From UMGS1883 sp045636425 (GTDB lineage: Bacteria; Bacillota; Clostridia; UMGS1883): a DNA stretch of 64,000 bases. Positions 1-7,944 of this stretch are shown piece after piece. The DNA is taken from NCBI GenBank assembly GCA_045636425.1, contig JAZTXM010000012.1, positions 62,001 to 126,000 of the forward strand, given 5' to 3'. How positions within the stretch are numbered: position 1 is the stretch's first letter; each line of letters opens with the position of its first letter. Under the pieces are notes generated by a model that saw nothing but the letters and a program-made list of their open reading frames with translations, searched no databases and was not told where the DNA came from. The translations under genes were made by a program, and so were the position numbers.

Positions 1-1153
1 CAATTGTGTAACCGAAATATACACCCATGGTTTCATAGATAGCCGCTGCACGGCTGTCATTTTGTGCCATAAGGTTCTGCACAACCTTGAGCTTTTCTGC
101 AGGTGAAAGCTTTTCATCAAGCTCTATTCCTGCTTTGGGAGCAAGCTTTATTACTGCATCCTGGGAGAAATATTTAACGCCGCAGCCGTAATCTCCGCTC
201 CATTCATCAACCATAGCACCCTTGTTAAAGTCTACGGGAACAAATGCCAGCTCGTTAAGCCAGCCTGTAATATTTCCGTCCTTGTCAACATAGCCTGCGG
301 CTTCGCTTGTACCCATTGCAACCCCGAGAACATTATTATCCTCAAGGCTCATTGCTCCTGCAAGAGCTGTTACATCACCGTCATTTGCAACTTCAAGGGG
401 AACATCGCCGATTTCCTTGGCAACATCCATATACATTGTTTTTACGTGCTTTTCAAAATCTTCGTCCGATACTTTAAGGAAAAGCGATGCAACCATTATT
501 TTATTATCAATGTAAACGCCTGCGGAAGAAACGCCGATTGCATCAACTCTGGGCATGTGTGATGCCGCGGTTTTCATTGCATTTAATATTCCCTCATAGT
601 GGTACATGGGGTCCTCCTGAAGCTTGGGGAACCATACCACTTCTTCCGAATAAACCGTTTCACCGTCTACAACGGCTGAAACCTTGCGGTCACTTCCGCC
701 TGCATCAAAGCCGATACGGCAACCGTCAAGATGTCTGCCTATGGGAGAAGATGCATCGTTTTCCTTGGGGGCATCCTCGGCGTTTTCAACATAAACAACC
801 TCAAAGGGCTTTTCATATACACGCGACATGAAATTGAAATCAAATTCTCTTGCTCCGCCTATTTTGTAATCTTCTGCAATGCGTTCATATATGTAACGTG
901 AGCCTGCCACATATACTCTGAATCCGCCTTTTGCCCAAAGGAGGGTTTTAATAATTCTTTCCGCGATGCCGTAGTTTTCCTCATCGTGACCTGTGTTTTC
1001 CTTATACACATCAATATTATATACTGCCATTAGTCCGCCGTTTCTTTCCACGCAGATTGCCACGCTCTGACTTTCTGCTTTTGCCACAGCTTCTTTAAAG
1101 TCGTTAATAACTTTGACCATAGGCATAAATTCCGGTTCAAGTTTTGCTATCAT
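1..1153 (-). CDS. ROK/hexokinase-superfamily protein, 3' part outside window
   Basis: An open frame runs from ATG at 1153 to the window edge without a stop, so about 384 N-terminal residues are visible. It has an ASKHA-type phosphate-1 loop (GFDAGGSDRKVSAVVDG, near residue 140) and a phosphate-2 loop (GVAMGTSEAAGY, near residue 285), as in ROK-family sugar kinases and regulators. About 130 residues precede the first loop, so it is not a minimal ROK kinase. The start lies 2 nt after the nagA stop, and its Shine-Dalgarno AGGAGA is inside the end of nagA, so the two are cotranscribed. A role in amino-sugar phosphorylation or sensing is inferred from nagA. The exact substrate cannot be told, and no helix-turn-helix was recognised in the visible part. 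Confidence 0.75.
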   Translation of the reverse strand, partial: MIAKLEPEFMPMVKVINDFKEAVAKAESQSVAICVERNGGLMAVYNIDVYKENTGHDEENYGIAERIIKTLLWAKGGFRVYVAGSRYIYERIAEDYKIGGAREFDFNFMSRVYEKPFEVVYVENAEDAPKENDASSPIGRHLDGCRIGFDAGGSDRKVSAVVDGETVYSEEVVWFPKLQEDPMYHYEGILNAMKTAASHMPRVDAIGVSSAGVYIDNKIMVASLFLKVSDEDFEKHVKTMYMDVAKEIGDVPLEVANDGDVTALAGAMSLEDNNVLGVAMGTSEAAGYVDKDGNITGWLNELAFVPVDFNKGAMVDEWSGDYGCGVKYFSQDAVIKLAPKAGIELDEKLSPAEKLKVVQNLMAQNDSRAAAIYETMGVYFGYTI

Positions 1154-1155
1154 GA

Positions 1156-2304
1156 TTATTCTCCTCGTCTATATTTTATTTCTCCGCCGAGTATTGTTGT
1201 ATTAACATTAAATTTCCCGTCGGTAATTATTATGTCTGCACGCTTACCTGCTTCAAGAGAGCCAATCTCATTATCCTCGCCCAATGCTTTTGCAATATTG
1301 AGGGAAGCACAGTTCACAGCCTCGTAAATTTCAAGCTCGGTGTTTTCATAAAGATTTCTTACTGCTTCGTTAAGCCTGAGCACGCTTCCTGCGATTGTTC
1401 CGTCGGGCATAAGGCACTTGATTCCCTCTTTATGTACGCTCTGCCCTCCGAGAGTATATTCTCCGTCAGGCATACCGCCTGCTCTCATGCAGTCGGTTAT
1501 GAGGCAGAGCTTATCCCCTTTTTGCTTTGATACAAGGGCGAAGAGCCCTTTATTCACATGGAAAGTATCAGCTATAAGTTCAGTGCTTACACGGCTATCG
1601 GAAAGTGCCGCCCCTGTAACACCGGGACTGCGGTGCGAAAGAGCCGTCATTGCATTGAAAAGATGGGTAGTATGCCTTACTCCTTTTTCGATACCTGTGA
1701 GTGCTTCTTCATAGCTTGCATCGGTATGACCCATTGATATAAGAACGGAGGTTTCCTTTGCCACTTTTTCTATACATTCCAATGCTCCCTCAACCTCAGG
1801 GGCAACAGTAAACAGCTTTACTATATCGGAATGTTTCTTAATAAAGTCTGCATCGGGTTTTAGTATATGTTCTTCTGACTGGGCGCCCTTCTTTGCCGCA
1901 TTTATGAACGGTCCTTCACTGTTAACGCCTAAAATTCGGGCACCGTAATATTCACCGCTGTTTTTAACTTCCCTCACAGAATCAAAGGCTTTTTCGATTT
2001 CTTTTTTTGAAACTGTCATTGTTGTGGGACACCAGGAAGTAACACCGTTTTCGATAATTCCCATTGCCATTTTTTTAATCCCGTCAGCGTCACCGTCGGA
2101 GGCATCAGCACCCAAATATCCGTGAATATGCATATCGATAAGACCGGGCATGACGAAATTGCCTTTTGCATCAATAATGTCGTAATCACTAATGTTGATT
2201 TCACTTTCGTCTGCAATTTTTTCTATTTTCTCGTCAAATATAATAGCCTTAGAATCTGCCACTTTATTCTCAAGTACTATTTTTCCGTTTATAATACACT
2301 TCAT
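1156..2304 (-). CDS. nagA: N-acetylglucosamine-6-phosphate deacetylase
   Basis: 382 residues, normal for NagA. The cytosolic enzyme hydrolyses GlcNAc-6-P to GlcN-6-P and acetate. Family motifs are present: the metal-binding DMHIHG near residue 57, SEGPFI near residue 129, GHTDAS, THLFNAM and LITDCMRAGG, with a C-terminal GKRADI segment typical of amidohydrolases. AAGGAGA precedes the ATG, and a sigma-70-like promoter lies at 2342-2370. It is the first gene of a unit with the ROK-like gene. It would accept GlcNAc-6-P from MurQ and NanE, encoded 22 kb away. No nagB is seen in the window. Confidence 0.95.
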   Translation of the reverse strand: MKCIINGKIVLENKVADSKAIIFDEKIEKIADESEINISDYDIIDAKGNFVMPGLIDMHIHGYLGADASDGDADGIKKMAMGIIENGVTSWCPTTMTVSKKEIEKAFDSVREVKNSGEYYGARILGVNSEGPFINAAKKGAQSEEHILKPDADFIKKHSDIVKLFTVAPEVEGALECIEKVAKETSVLISMGHTDASYEEALTGIEKGVRHTTHLFNAMTALSHRSPGVTGAALSDSRVSTELIADTFHVNKGLFALVSKQKGDKLCLITDCMRAGGMPDGEYTLGGQSVHKEGIKCLMPDGTIAGSVLRLNEAVRNLYENTELEIYEAVNCASLNIAKALGEDNEIGSLEAGKRADIIITDGKFNVNTTILGGEIKYRRGE

Positions 2305-2341
2305 ATAAATTTTTTCTCCTTGAAATTAATTTCTTGAACTC

Positions 2342-2370
2342 AATATATCACTACTGTTTTTTATTTGCAA
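2342..2370 (-). promoter_or_regulatory. Predicted sigma-70 promoter of nagA
   Basis: On the minus strand TTGCAA (2370-2365) is followed after 17 bp by TATATT (2347-2342), about 40 nt upstream of the nagA start. Prediction from sequence only. Confidence 0.5.
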
Positions 2371-2451
2371 TAAATATTGCTAATATTATAAATATTCTTT
2401 CCGATAGTGCAAATTTTCGGGACTCTATCTAAAAAAACCAAATAAAATTTA

Positions 2452-2480
2452 TTGACAAAATCACCTTTCGGTTATATAAT
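2452..2480 (+). promoter_or_regulatory. Sigma-70 promoter driving the TPP riboswitch and thiT
   Basis: Consensus TTGACA (2452-2457) and TATAAT (2475-2480) are separated by 17 bp. Transcription would start near 2487, just before the riboswitch. Confidence 0.85.
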
Positions 2481-2504
2481 GAATTTGCTTCGAAGCAACA
2501 TTTT

Positions 2505-2604
2505 AATAATTGGGGAGCTTGCGCAAGCAGGCTGAGAGTAAGCGTATTGCCGCTTTAACCCGTAACCTGATTTGGATAATGCCAACGTAGGGAAATATCA
2601 TTAG
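2505..2604 (+). promoter_or_regulatory. TPP (THI-box) riboswitch
   Basis: It carries the conserved TPP-aptamer elements: GGGGAGC...GCAGGCTGAGAG around 2512-2538, then AACCCGTAACCTGATTTGGA (2557-2576) and ATAATGCCAACGTAGGGAAA. The outer stem can form between the A/T-rich flanks. It lies between a consensus promoter and an intrinsic terminator ahead of thiT, so thiamine pyrophosphate is expected to switch transcription off. Confidence 0.95.
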
Positions 2605-2610
2605 ATTTTT

Positions 2611-2648
2611 AAAGTCGAACCGAATTTTCCTCGGTTCGACTTTTGTTT
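2611..2648 (+). terminator. Riboswitch-controlled intrinsic terminator
   Basis: A 13-bp stem (AAAGTCGAACCGA / TCGGTTCGACTTT) with a 7-nt loop is followed by TGTTTT. It starts a few bases after the aptamer, the usual arrangement for TPP-dependent transcription attenuation. Confidence 0.85.
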
Positions 2649-2683
2649 TCCCTTCAAACAAAAGAAAGGAATGAATTTGACAA

Positions 2684-3235
2684 ATGAACACAACTAAAAA
2701 AATTACAACATGTGCGCTTTTGATTGCACTTGCCACCGTGCTTATGTGGGTAAGCAAGCTTATCCCCGCTCCCTGGCTTCAGGGCGGAAGTGTGACACTT
2801 GCATCCATGGTTCCCATTATTGCCGCAGGCATTATGTTCGGAACAAAATGGGGGCTTTGCTGTAGTCTTTCATATGCAGTTTTGCAGATGATATTCGGCT
2901 TTTACCCACCTCCCACGCAAACCTTTTTATATTTTCTGGCTGTGGTACTGCTTGACTATGTTTTCGCCTTTGGCGTCTTGGGACTGTCGGGTTTCTTTTA
3001 CAGAATCAGTGGAAAAAGAAGCTTTTCTGCACCGCTTAGTGCTTTTTTGGTAACTTCTCTCAGATATATCTGCCACATAATCTCAGGTATACTTATCTGG
3101 GGAGTTTATGCTGAAAAGGGACAAACCATACTTATGTATTCATTAATATACAACGGCACATATATGATTCCTGAAATCATTATTTCGACTGTCGTAACGG
3201 CTATTATTTTCCGTATAAAATTTTTCAGAGCATAA
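2684..3235 (+). CDS. thiT: Thiamine-binding S component of an ECF transporter
   Basis: 183 residues of hydrophobic segments, consistent with the six-helix S-component fold. ThiT hallmarks include LQGGSVTLASMVPI near residue 32 and a long first segment ending PAPW. ThiT captures thiamine at the membrane and needs an EcfA/EcfA'/EcfT module for energy; such a module is encoded at 33654-36147. AAAGAAAGGA precedes the ATG. A TPP riboswitch and attenuator in the leader confirm the substrate. It is a single-gene unit closed by a strong hairpin. Confidence 0.93.
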   Translation: MNTTKKITTCALLIALATVLMWVSKLIPAPWLQGGSVTLASMVPIIAAGIMFGTKWGLCCSLSYAVLQMIFGFYPPPTQTFLYFLAVVLLDYVFAFGVLGLSGFFYRISGKRSFSAPLSAFLVTSLRYICHIISGILIWGVYAEKGQTILMYSLIYNGTYMIPEIIISTVVTAIIFRIKFFRA

Positions 3236-3240
3236 AAAAA

Positions 3241-3280
3241 GCTGTGACAAAACAAAGTTCGTTTTGTCACAGCTTTTTTT
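3241..3280. terminator. Bidirectional intrinsic terminator between thiT and the DegV gene
   Basis: A 13-bp perfect stem (GCTGTGACAAAAC / GTTTTGTCACAGC, 3241-3273) is flanked by A7 upstream and T7 downstream, so it can stop both converging transcripts. Confidence 0.85.
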
Positions 3281-3289
3281 ATATGGAAA

Positions 3290-4123
3290 TCAATATGATA
3301 TTATAAGCCCTGCTTTATCGGCATAGAAGCTATTAAGTCCGCGAGTTTGTAAAATGGTAACATTTACTTTTTCATCAATAGCTTCGATTTCCTTTTTCAT
3401 CGTGAGAGCCAGTTCTTCATTCATAGAGTGGCTTATTATCACCTCATCGCTGTTAAATCCATTTTCGCGGATTATTTCAAGCATTGCGGCAATTACTTTT
3501 TTCTTTCCCCTGACCTTTGTCTTAAAAGCAATTCTGCCTCCGTCTTCCACGCCTACGCCCTTAAAATCCAGGTTTGAAGCGAGAAATCCCGCTACTTTTC
3601 CCACTCTTCCCGACTTGACGAGATTGTCAAAGCACGAAAGTGCGAAAACAGTATGTATACCGCTTACATACTCACGGGTTTTTTCTATCACGTTTTCAAA
3701 GCTTTCGCCTTTTTCTATAAGCTCGGTCATCTTTCTTACTGCAAGAACAGAAGCAGGACCTGTTGCACAGCCGTCTACCACAACGGCATTTGTGTTTTCA
3801 TGATCTTCCACAAAGGCTTTTGCGGCAATATCTGCACTCTGATAGCTTCCCGAAAGATTTTTGGAAACTGTAACGCAGATGTTATTTTCTCCTGCCGCCA
3901 TTTTATCCGCCCACAACTGAGGTGACGGACATGCTGTAAAGCTTGCCTTCTTGCTCTTTTCCATATGTGCCATCATTGCACCTATGTCAAGGCTTTCATC
4001 ATCGGTGTACTCCTTATCTTCAACAGTTATGAAGAAAGGTACACTTTTATATGAAACGCCCTCAATACTTTTTTCCAAATCAAATAAATCACAGCCTGAA
4101 TCGCCGATAATATTCCAATTCAT
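3290..4123 (-). CDS. DegV family fatty-acid-binding protein (first copy)
   Basis: 277 residues from ATG 4123. The upstream in-frame ATG at 4138 is rejected because it overlaps the Shine-Dalgarno GGAGGT, which is correctly spaced for 4123. The family start (IIGDSGCDL) and the core Ser region (TVSKNLSGSYQSA) are visible. DegV proteins bind a fatty acid between two domains; in Firmicutes relatives such as FakB they present it to a kinase for phospholipid synthesis. No FakA-like kinase gene is in the window. A second DegV gene is at 37036-37923. Confidence 0.88.
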   Translation of the reverse strand: MNWNIIGDSGCDLFDLEKSIEGVSYKSVPFFITVEDKEYTDDESLDIGAMMAHMEKSKKASFTACPSPQLWADKMAAGENNICVTVSKNLSGSYQSADIAAKAFVEDHENTNAVVVDGCATGPASVLAVRKMTELIEKGESFENVIEKTREYVSGIHTVFALSCFDNLVKSGRVGKVAGFLASNLDFKGVGVEDGGRIAFKTKVRGKKKVIAAMLEIIRENGFNSDEVIISHSMNEELALTMKKEIEAIDEKVNVTILQTRGLNSFYADKAGLIISY

Positions 4124-4209
4124 AACAATAACCTCCATAATTCTCTATTATAGAGGTTATCACAATAAGGTCCTTGCTTCGTAAATTCATTTATGAAATT
4201 TGTTTACGT

Positions 4210-5295
4210 TCAGTTTACTTTAGGGAATTCAACTATGAACGTACTGCCCTCTCCCAAGGTGCTTTCAACCTTTATTTCACCGTCGCACAGTTCGACAATT
4301 CTTTTAACAATGGAAAGCCCCAGTCCAAGCCCCTGCTTTGAGCGTGATGCATCACCCTGGAAATAAGGCTCAAAGAGGTGATTTTTAGTATTTTCATCCA
4401 TACCTATACCTGTGTCGGAAACTGAAATAATAATCCTATCCTTGGTTTCGGAATATGAAACCGTAATTTTTCCGTTTTCGGGAGTATGATTAACGGCATT
4501 TGAAATAAGATTAATCCACAAGTGCTGCATAAGCTCTCTGTTTCCGTCAAACATGATGGGCGGAAGATTAAGAGAAAAATCTATTTCCTTATCCATCCAC
4601 TGTTTAGATAGTAAAATGCCGCACTGCCTGATTTGCTCACTAAGGTCGTAACGCTGTGCATCGGTTACGATTTTTTGTGATGAAAGCCGTGATAAAAGAA
4701 TCGTGTTGGTAGCTAAGTGCGACAGCCTGTCCGTTTCCTCGATAATTATTCTAAGGTAATCTTCTCTCTCCTCCTCACTAAGCTCTTTTTCAAGAAGCAG
4801 GGAGGCAAATCCATTTATTGAGGCAATGGGTGTTTTAAATTCATGAGAATAGCTGTTGATGAAATCATTTCTCAGCATCTGAACACTTCTGAGTTCCTCA
4901 CACATCTTATTGAAATTTGCGTACACCTTCGCAAGGGAATATCCTTTTTTAAGAGGAATTTCATAATCAAAATCCCCCTCGGCAAGATGCTTGATACCCT
5001 CGGATAAAATTCTGATTTCTTTCTTTCTTGACCTGTAGAATATCATATTCATGGGAACAAGCAAAATTATAAGAAATCCAATAACCCCGATAAGTTCAAG
5101 AGAAGCTCCAAGGTAAGTGTTTTTTATTTCCAGTGCATCATTAATAAGCCATGTCATAAAATAGCTTCCCAAAATGGAGGTAATAACCACGGCAATTGAC
5201 TGAATCAGAAACTGCGGTATTATTTTATTTGTATATTTTGAAATATCATCAGCATATTTCGCTATGTCATATTTAGAAATATCGGGCTTTTTCAT
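4210..5295 (-). CDS. Membrane sensor histidine kinase
   Basis: 361 residues from ATG 5295, chosen for its GAGGG Shine-Dalgarno; a longer frame would overlap the regulator gene. There are two membrane segments (about residues 28-50 and 65-85) with a very short extracytoplasmic loop. A HAMP-like region follows, then HisKA with the H-box SHEFKTP, the N-box NLISNAVNHT, the G1 box DTGIGM and the G2 box GLGLGLSIV. It lies 19 nt after the response regulator gene and is cotranscribed. The short loop suggests it senses the membrane or an intramembrane stress; the signal is unknown. Confidence 0.9.
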   Translation of the reverse strand: MKKPDISKYDIAKYADDISKYTNKIIPQFLIQSIAVVITSILGSYFMTWLINDALEIKNTYLGASLELIGVIGFLIILLVPMNMIFYRSRKKEIRILSEGIKHLAEGDFDYEIPLKKGYSLAKVYANFNKMCEELRSVQMLRNDFINSYSHEFKTPIASINGFASLLLEKELSEEEREDYLRIIIEETDRLSHLATNTILLSRLSSQKIVTDAQRYDLSEQIRQCGILLSKQWMDKEIDFSLNLPPIMFDGNRELMQHLWINLISNAVNHTPENGKITVSYSETKDRIIISVSDTGIGMDENTKNHLFEPYFQGDASRSKQGLGLGLSIVKRIVELCDGEIKVESTLGEGSTFIVEFPKVN

Positions 5296-5314
5296 AGGTT
5301 TTCCCTCTTTATGT

Positions 5315-5983
5315 TCATTTAATAACAGCCTTGTATCCAAGTCCTTTTATGGTTTTGATGTCAAATTCCGTCATGTTTTTAAGGCGGTTTCGGATTCTGC
5401 TGATATGGGTTTTTATAGTTTCTTCTCCGCTTTCGCTGGTCATTCCCCATATGCTCGTCAAAAGCTGTTCTTTTGAGAAAATCTGCTCGGGATAAGAAAG
5501 AAGCTTAAAAAGAAGGTCAAATTCTTTTTTGGGCAATTCAATATATTCCGTATCCGAATATACTGCATATTTTTCCGAATCCAACACAACATTTCCGATA
5601 ACAATCTTTTTTTCCTGATTTATGTTAGAACGGCGTAGGAGTGCCTTTACACGCCACAAAAGCTCTTCACTGCTGAAAGGCTTGGTCATATAATCATCTG
5701 TTCCAAGCTCAAAGCCCTTTGCTTTATCGGCAAAGGTTTCCTTGGCAGTAAGAAACAGAAAAGGGGTTTTATATCCCTCGCTTCGTATTGCCGTTAAAAG
5801 CTCATATCCGTCCATATTAGGCATCATAATATCGGCAATGATTAAATCAACGCCCCCTTTATGAACCGCTTCCAGTGCCTCTACGCCGTCGCAGGCTGTT
5901 TTAACACTATAGTAATCCTTAAGTCTGGCAGAGGTTAAAAGACGCATGTTTCTGTCGTCCTCTGCGACAAGTATAGTAGCCAT
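5315..5983 (-). CDS. OmpR-family response regulator
   Basis: 222 residues from ATG 5983 (a GTG at 5992 is also possible). The receiver domain has the acidic pocket AEDD, phospho-acceptor Asp in IADIMMPNMDG and Lys in TKPFSS. The C-terminal winged helix carries the usual ELPKKEFDLL start and TIKGLGYK end. It pairs with the histidine kinase downstream. It has its own promoter, whose -35 lies in the terminator stem of the preceding ABC operon. The target genes cannot be read from the sequence; the adjacent exporter is one candidate. Confidence 0.92.
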   Translation of the reverse strand: MATILVAEDDRNMRLLTSARLKDYYSVKTACDGVEALEAVHKGGVDLIIADIMMPNMDGYELLTAIRSEGYKTPFLFLTAKETFADKAKGFELGTDDYMTKPFSSEELLWRVKALLRRSNINQEKKIVIGNVVLDSEKYAVYSDTEYIELPKKEFDLLFKLLSYPEQIFSKEQLLTSIWGMTSESGEETIKTHISRIRNRLKNMTEFDIKTIKGLGYKAVIK

Positions 5984-6000
5984 ATTTATCACCCACAGTT

Positions 6001-6029
6001 ATTTTAACACATAAGAAAAGAAGTGTCAA
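6001..6029 (-). promoter_or_regulatory. Predicted promoter of the two-component operon
   Basis: On the minus strand TTGACA (6029-6024) and TAAAAT (6006-6001) are 17 bp apart. The -35 is inside the terminator stem of the ABC operon. The leader would be only about 10-15 nt. Confidence 0.65.
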
Positions 6030-6048
6030 TTTTAAAAATTGACACTTC
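6020..6048 (-). terminator. Intrinsic terminator of the heterodimeric ABC operon
   Basis: A 14-bp inverted repeat (GAAGTGTCAATTTT / AAAATTGACACTTC) is followed on the minus strand by a T-rich run (TTTTCTTAT). Confidence 0.7.
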
Positions 6049-6092
6049 CTTGCAAAGCTTCGTTTAGAATTAAAAATTGGTGATTTATTTTG

Positions 6093-7937
6093 TCACTCAA
6101 ACTGGGAATTATAAAGTGTGCTGTAGAAGCCACCTTTTTTCATCAATTCTTCATGATTTCCCATTTCCGCTATTTTTCCGTCCAGAATAACCAGGATTGT
6201 ATCCGCATCCTGTATTGTGGATAACCTATGTGCAATCACGAAGCATGTTTTTCCACGCATAAGTTCACGCATTGCCTCCTGAATTTTAATCTCCGTACGG
6301 GAATCCACGTTGCTCGTTGCTTCGTCAAGAATCAGCATCTGCGAATTTGCAAGCATAGCACGGGCAATGGTAATAAGCTGCCTTTGCCCTTTGGAAATAT
6401 TCACTCCGTCATCGGTAAGGATTGTATCATATCCGTCGGGAAGGCTCTCAATATAGGAATCAATGCGAGCCGCCTTTGCCGCCGCCTTAACCTCGGTAAG
6501 GGTTGCTCCCTCTCTGCCGTAGGCAATATTATCAAAAATACTTCCGCAGAAAAGCCATGTATCCTGCAATACCATGGTAAAGGCACGGCGAAGCGAATCA
6601 CGGGTAATATTCCGGATATCAGTATTGTCAACGGCTATGCTTCCCTCCGAAACATCGTAAAAACGCATGAGCAGGTTTATCACCGTCGTCTTCCCCGTAC
6701 CCGTAGGGCCTACTATTGCTATGGTTTTTCCCGACTGTGCTTCAAAGGACACATTTTTCAGTATGGTTTTATCGGGAGTATAGCCAAAGCTTACGTTTTT
6801 AAGGCACACTTCGCCTTGGGTGTTTTCAAGAGGCAGGGCATCTGTCGCATCTTCTTTTTCGGGGACTTCATCAATAACCCTGAAAACTCTTTCCGCCGCT
6901 GAAAATGCCGACTGAAGCTCATGAATAATATTGGCAAATTCATTTATGGGCCCTGCAAATTTCCTCGAATATTGAACGAACTGTGCCACTCCTCCAAGAG
7001 TGATAAAAAATACGCTTCCTACAGCTACCGTGCCGTTTTGGGAATAGAGATATAATATTCCTCCCAGCATCATTACAAGAGAAATTGAAAGGTTATTGAT
7101 AAATCCCATGGTAGGACCCATTGTACAGCCGTAATAATCGGCATTATAGTACGCATCCATGGCATCTTTGTTACGGGAATTGAATCTGCCTGATATTACA
7201 TCTTCCCTGCCGTATGCACCTATGCTTCGGCAACCCGAAAGCATTTCCTCAGCGTATCCGTTAAGCTCGCCCAGCTTTCTTGAACGCAGGGAAAACAAAG
7301 GACGAACCTTTTTGGAACGATATTTTGCAAAAAATATGGAAACAGGTACCGTAACCACGAAAACAAGAATCAGCGGCTTTGAAATATTCCACATAAATAT
7401 CAGCGAGCCAAGCACAGTATAGATACTGGTCATTATCTGCACCAAATCGTGCGAAAGGGAGCTGTTAATGGTATCGATATCATAGGAAATACGGCTTATT
7501 ATATCGCCTGTGGGGTGGGTATCAAAATATCCCACGGGAAGCGTGGTAAGCTTCTCAAAGAGCTGCTTTCTCATTGTATAGACAATTTTCTGACCTATGT
7601 ACATCATCAGAAACGCTAAAATATAGCTGAGAACTGCAGAAATAACATAGCAGAAAATCATTTTCACTATATTTTCCCGTACAACTGCAAAATTAACACC
7701 GCCCGGCAAAGCTATGGCGTCTATGGCTATGCCCGAATACTTAGGCCCTAAAAGTGCCAATTGATTTGAAAACAGTGTCATAACAACAGCAGGTATAAAT
7801 AAATACCAGTAATTCATCACATATCCCGAGAGCCGCCACAATATGCTTTTCATAGTCTTTTTATCGAGCTTTTTTCTTTCGGGGCGCCTTCCGCCGCCCT
7901 TCTCTTGGGGAAAAGAGCCCGGACCGCCTCCGAACAT
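6093..7937 (-). CDS. ABC exporter half-transporter, canonical Walker B subunit
   Basis: About 614 residues from ATG 7937, which follows AGGAGG closely; the longer frame overlaps the upstream gene. A Gly/Lys-rich N-terminus precedes an exporter membrane domain with about six helices, then the nucleotide-binding domain: Walker A GPTGTGKTT, Walker B LILDEATS with catalytic Glu, and H-loop IAHRLS. Its signature is ISKGQ instead of LSGGQ. With the neighbour encoded just upstream, this fits a heterodimeric multidrug-type exporter (BmrCD/TM287-288/LmrCD class) with one degenerate ATP site. The substrate is unknown. Confidence 0.88.
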   Translation of the reverse strand: MFGGGPGSFPQEKGGGRRPERKKLDKKTMKSILWRLSGYVMNYWYLFIPAVVMTLFSNQLALLGPKYSGIAIDAIALPGGVNFAVVRENIVKMIFCYVISAVLSYILAFLMMYIGQKIVYTMRKQLFEKLTTLPVGYFDTHPTGDIISRISYDIDTINSSLSHDLVQIMTSIYTVLGSLIFMWNISKPLILVFVVTVPVSIFFAKYRSKKVRPLFSLRSRKLGELNGYAEEMLSGCRSIGAYGREDVISGRFNSRNKDAMDAYYNADYYGCTMGPTMGFINNLSISLVMMLGGILYLYSQNGTVAVGSVFFITLGGVAQFVQYSRKFAGPINEFANIIHELQSAFSAAERVFRVIDEVPEKEDATDALPLENTQGEVCLKNVSFGYTPDKTILKNVSFEAQSGKTIAIVGPTGTGKTTVINLLMRFYDVSEGSIAVDNTDIRNITRDSLRRAFTMVLQDTWLFCGSIFDNIAYGREGATLTEVKAAAKAARIDSYIESLPDGYDTILTDDGVNISKGQRQLITIARAMLANSQMLILDEATSNVDSRTEIKIQEAMRELMRGKTCFVIAHRLSTIQDADTILVILDGKIAEMGNHEELMKKGGFYSTLYNSQFE

Positions 7938-7944
7938 TCCTCCT

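Noticed and set aside
487..831. Open frame on the plus strand
   Set aside because: It is antisense to the ROK-family coding region, with unlikely composition and no ribosome-binding site.
6228..6902. 224-residue plus-strand open frame
   Set aside because: Antisense to the nucleotide-binding domain of the ABC exporter; no start signal and no recognisable protein features.
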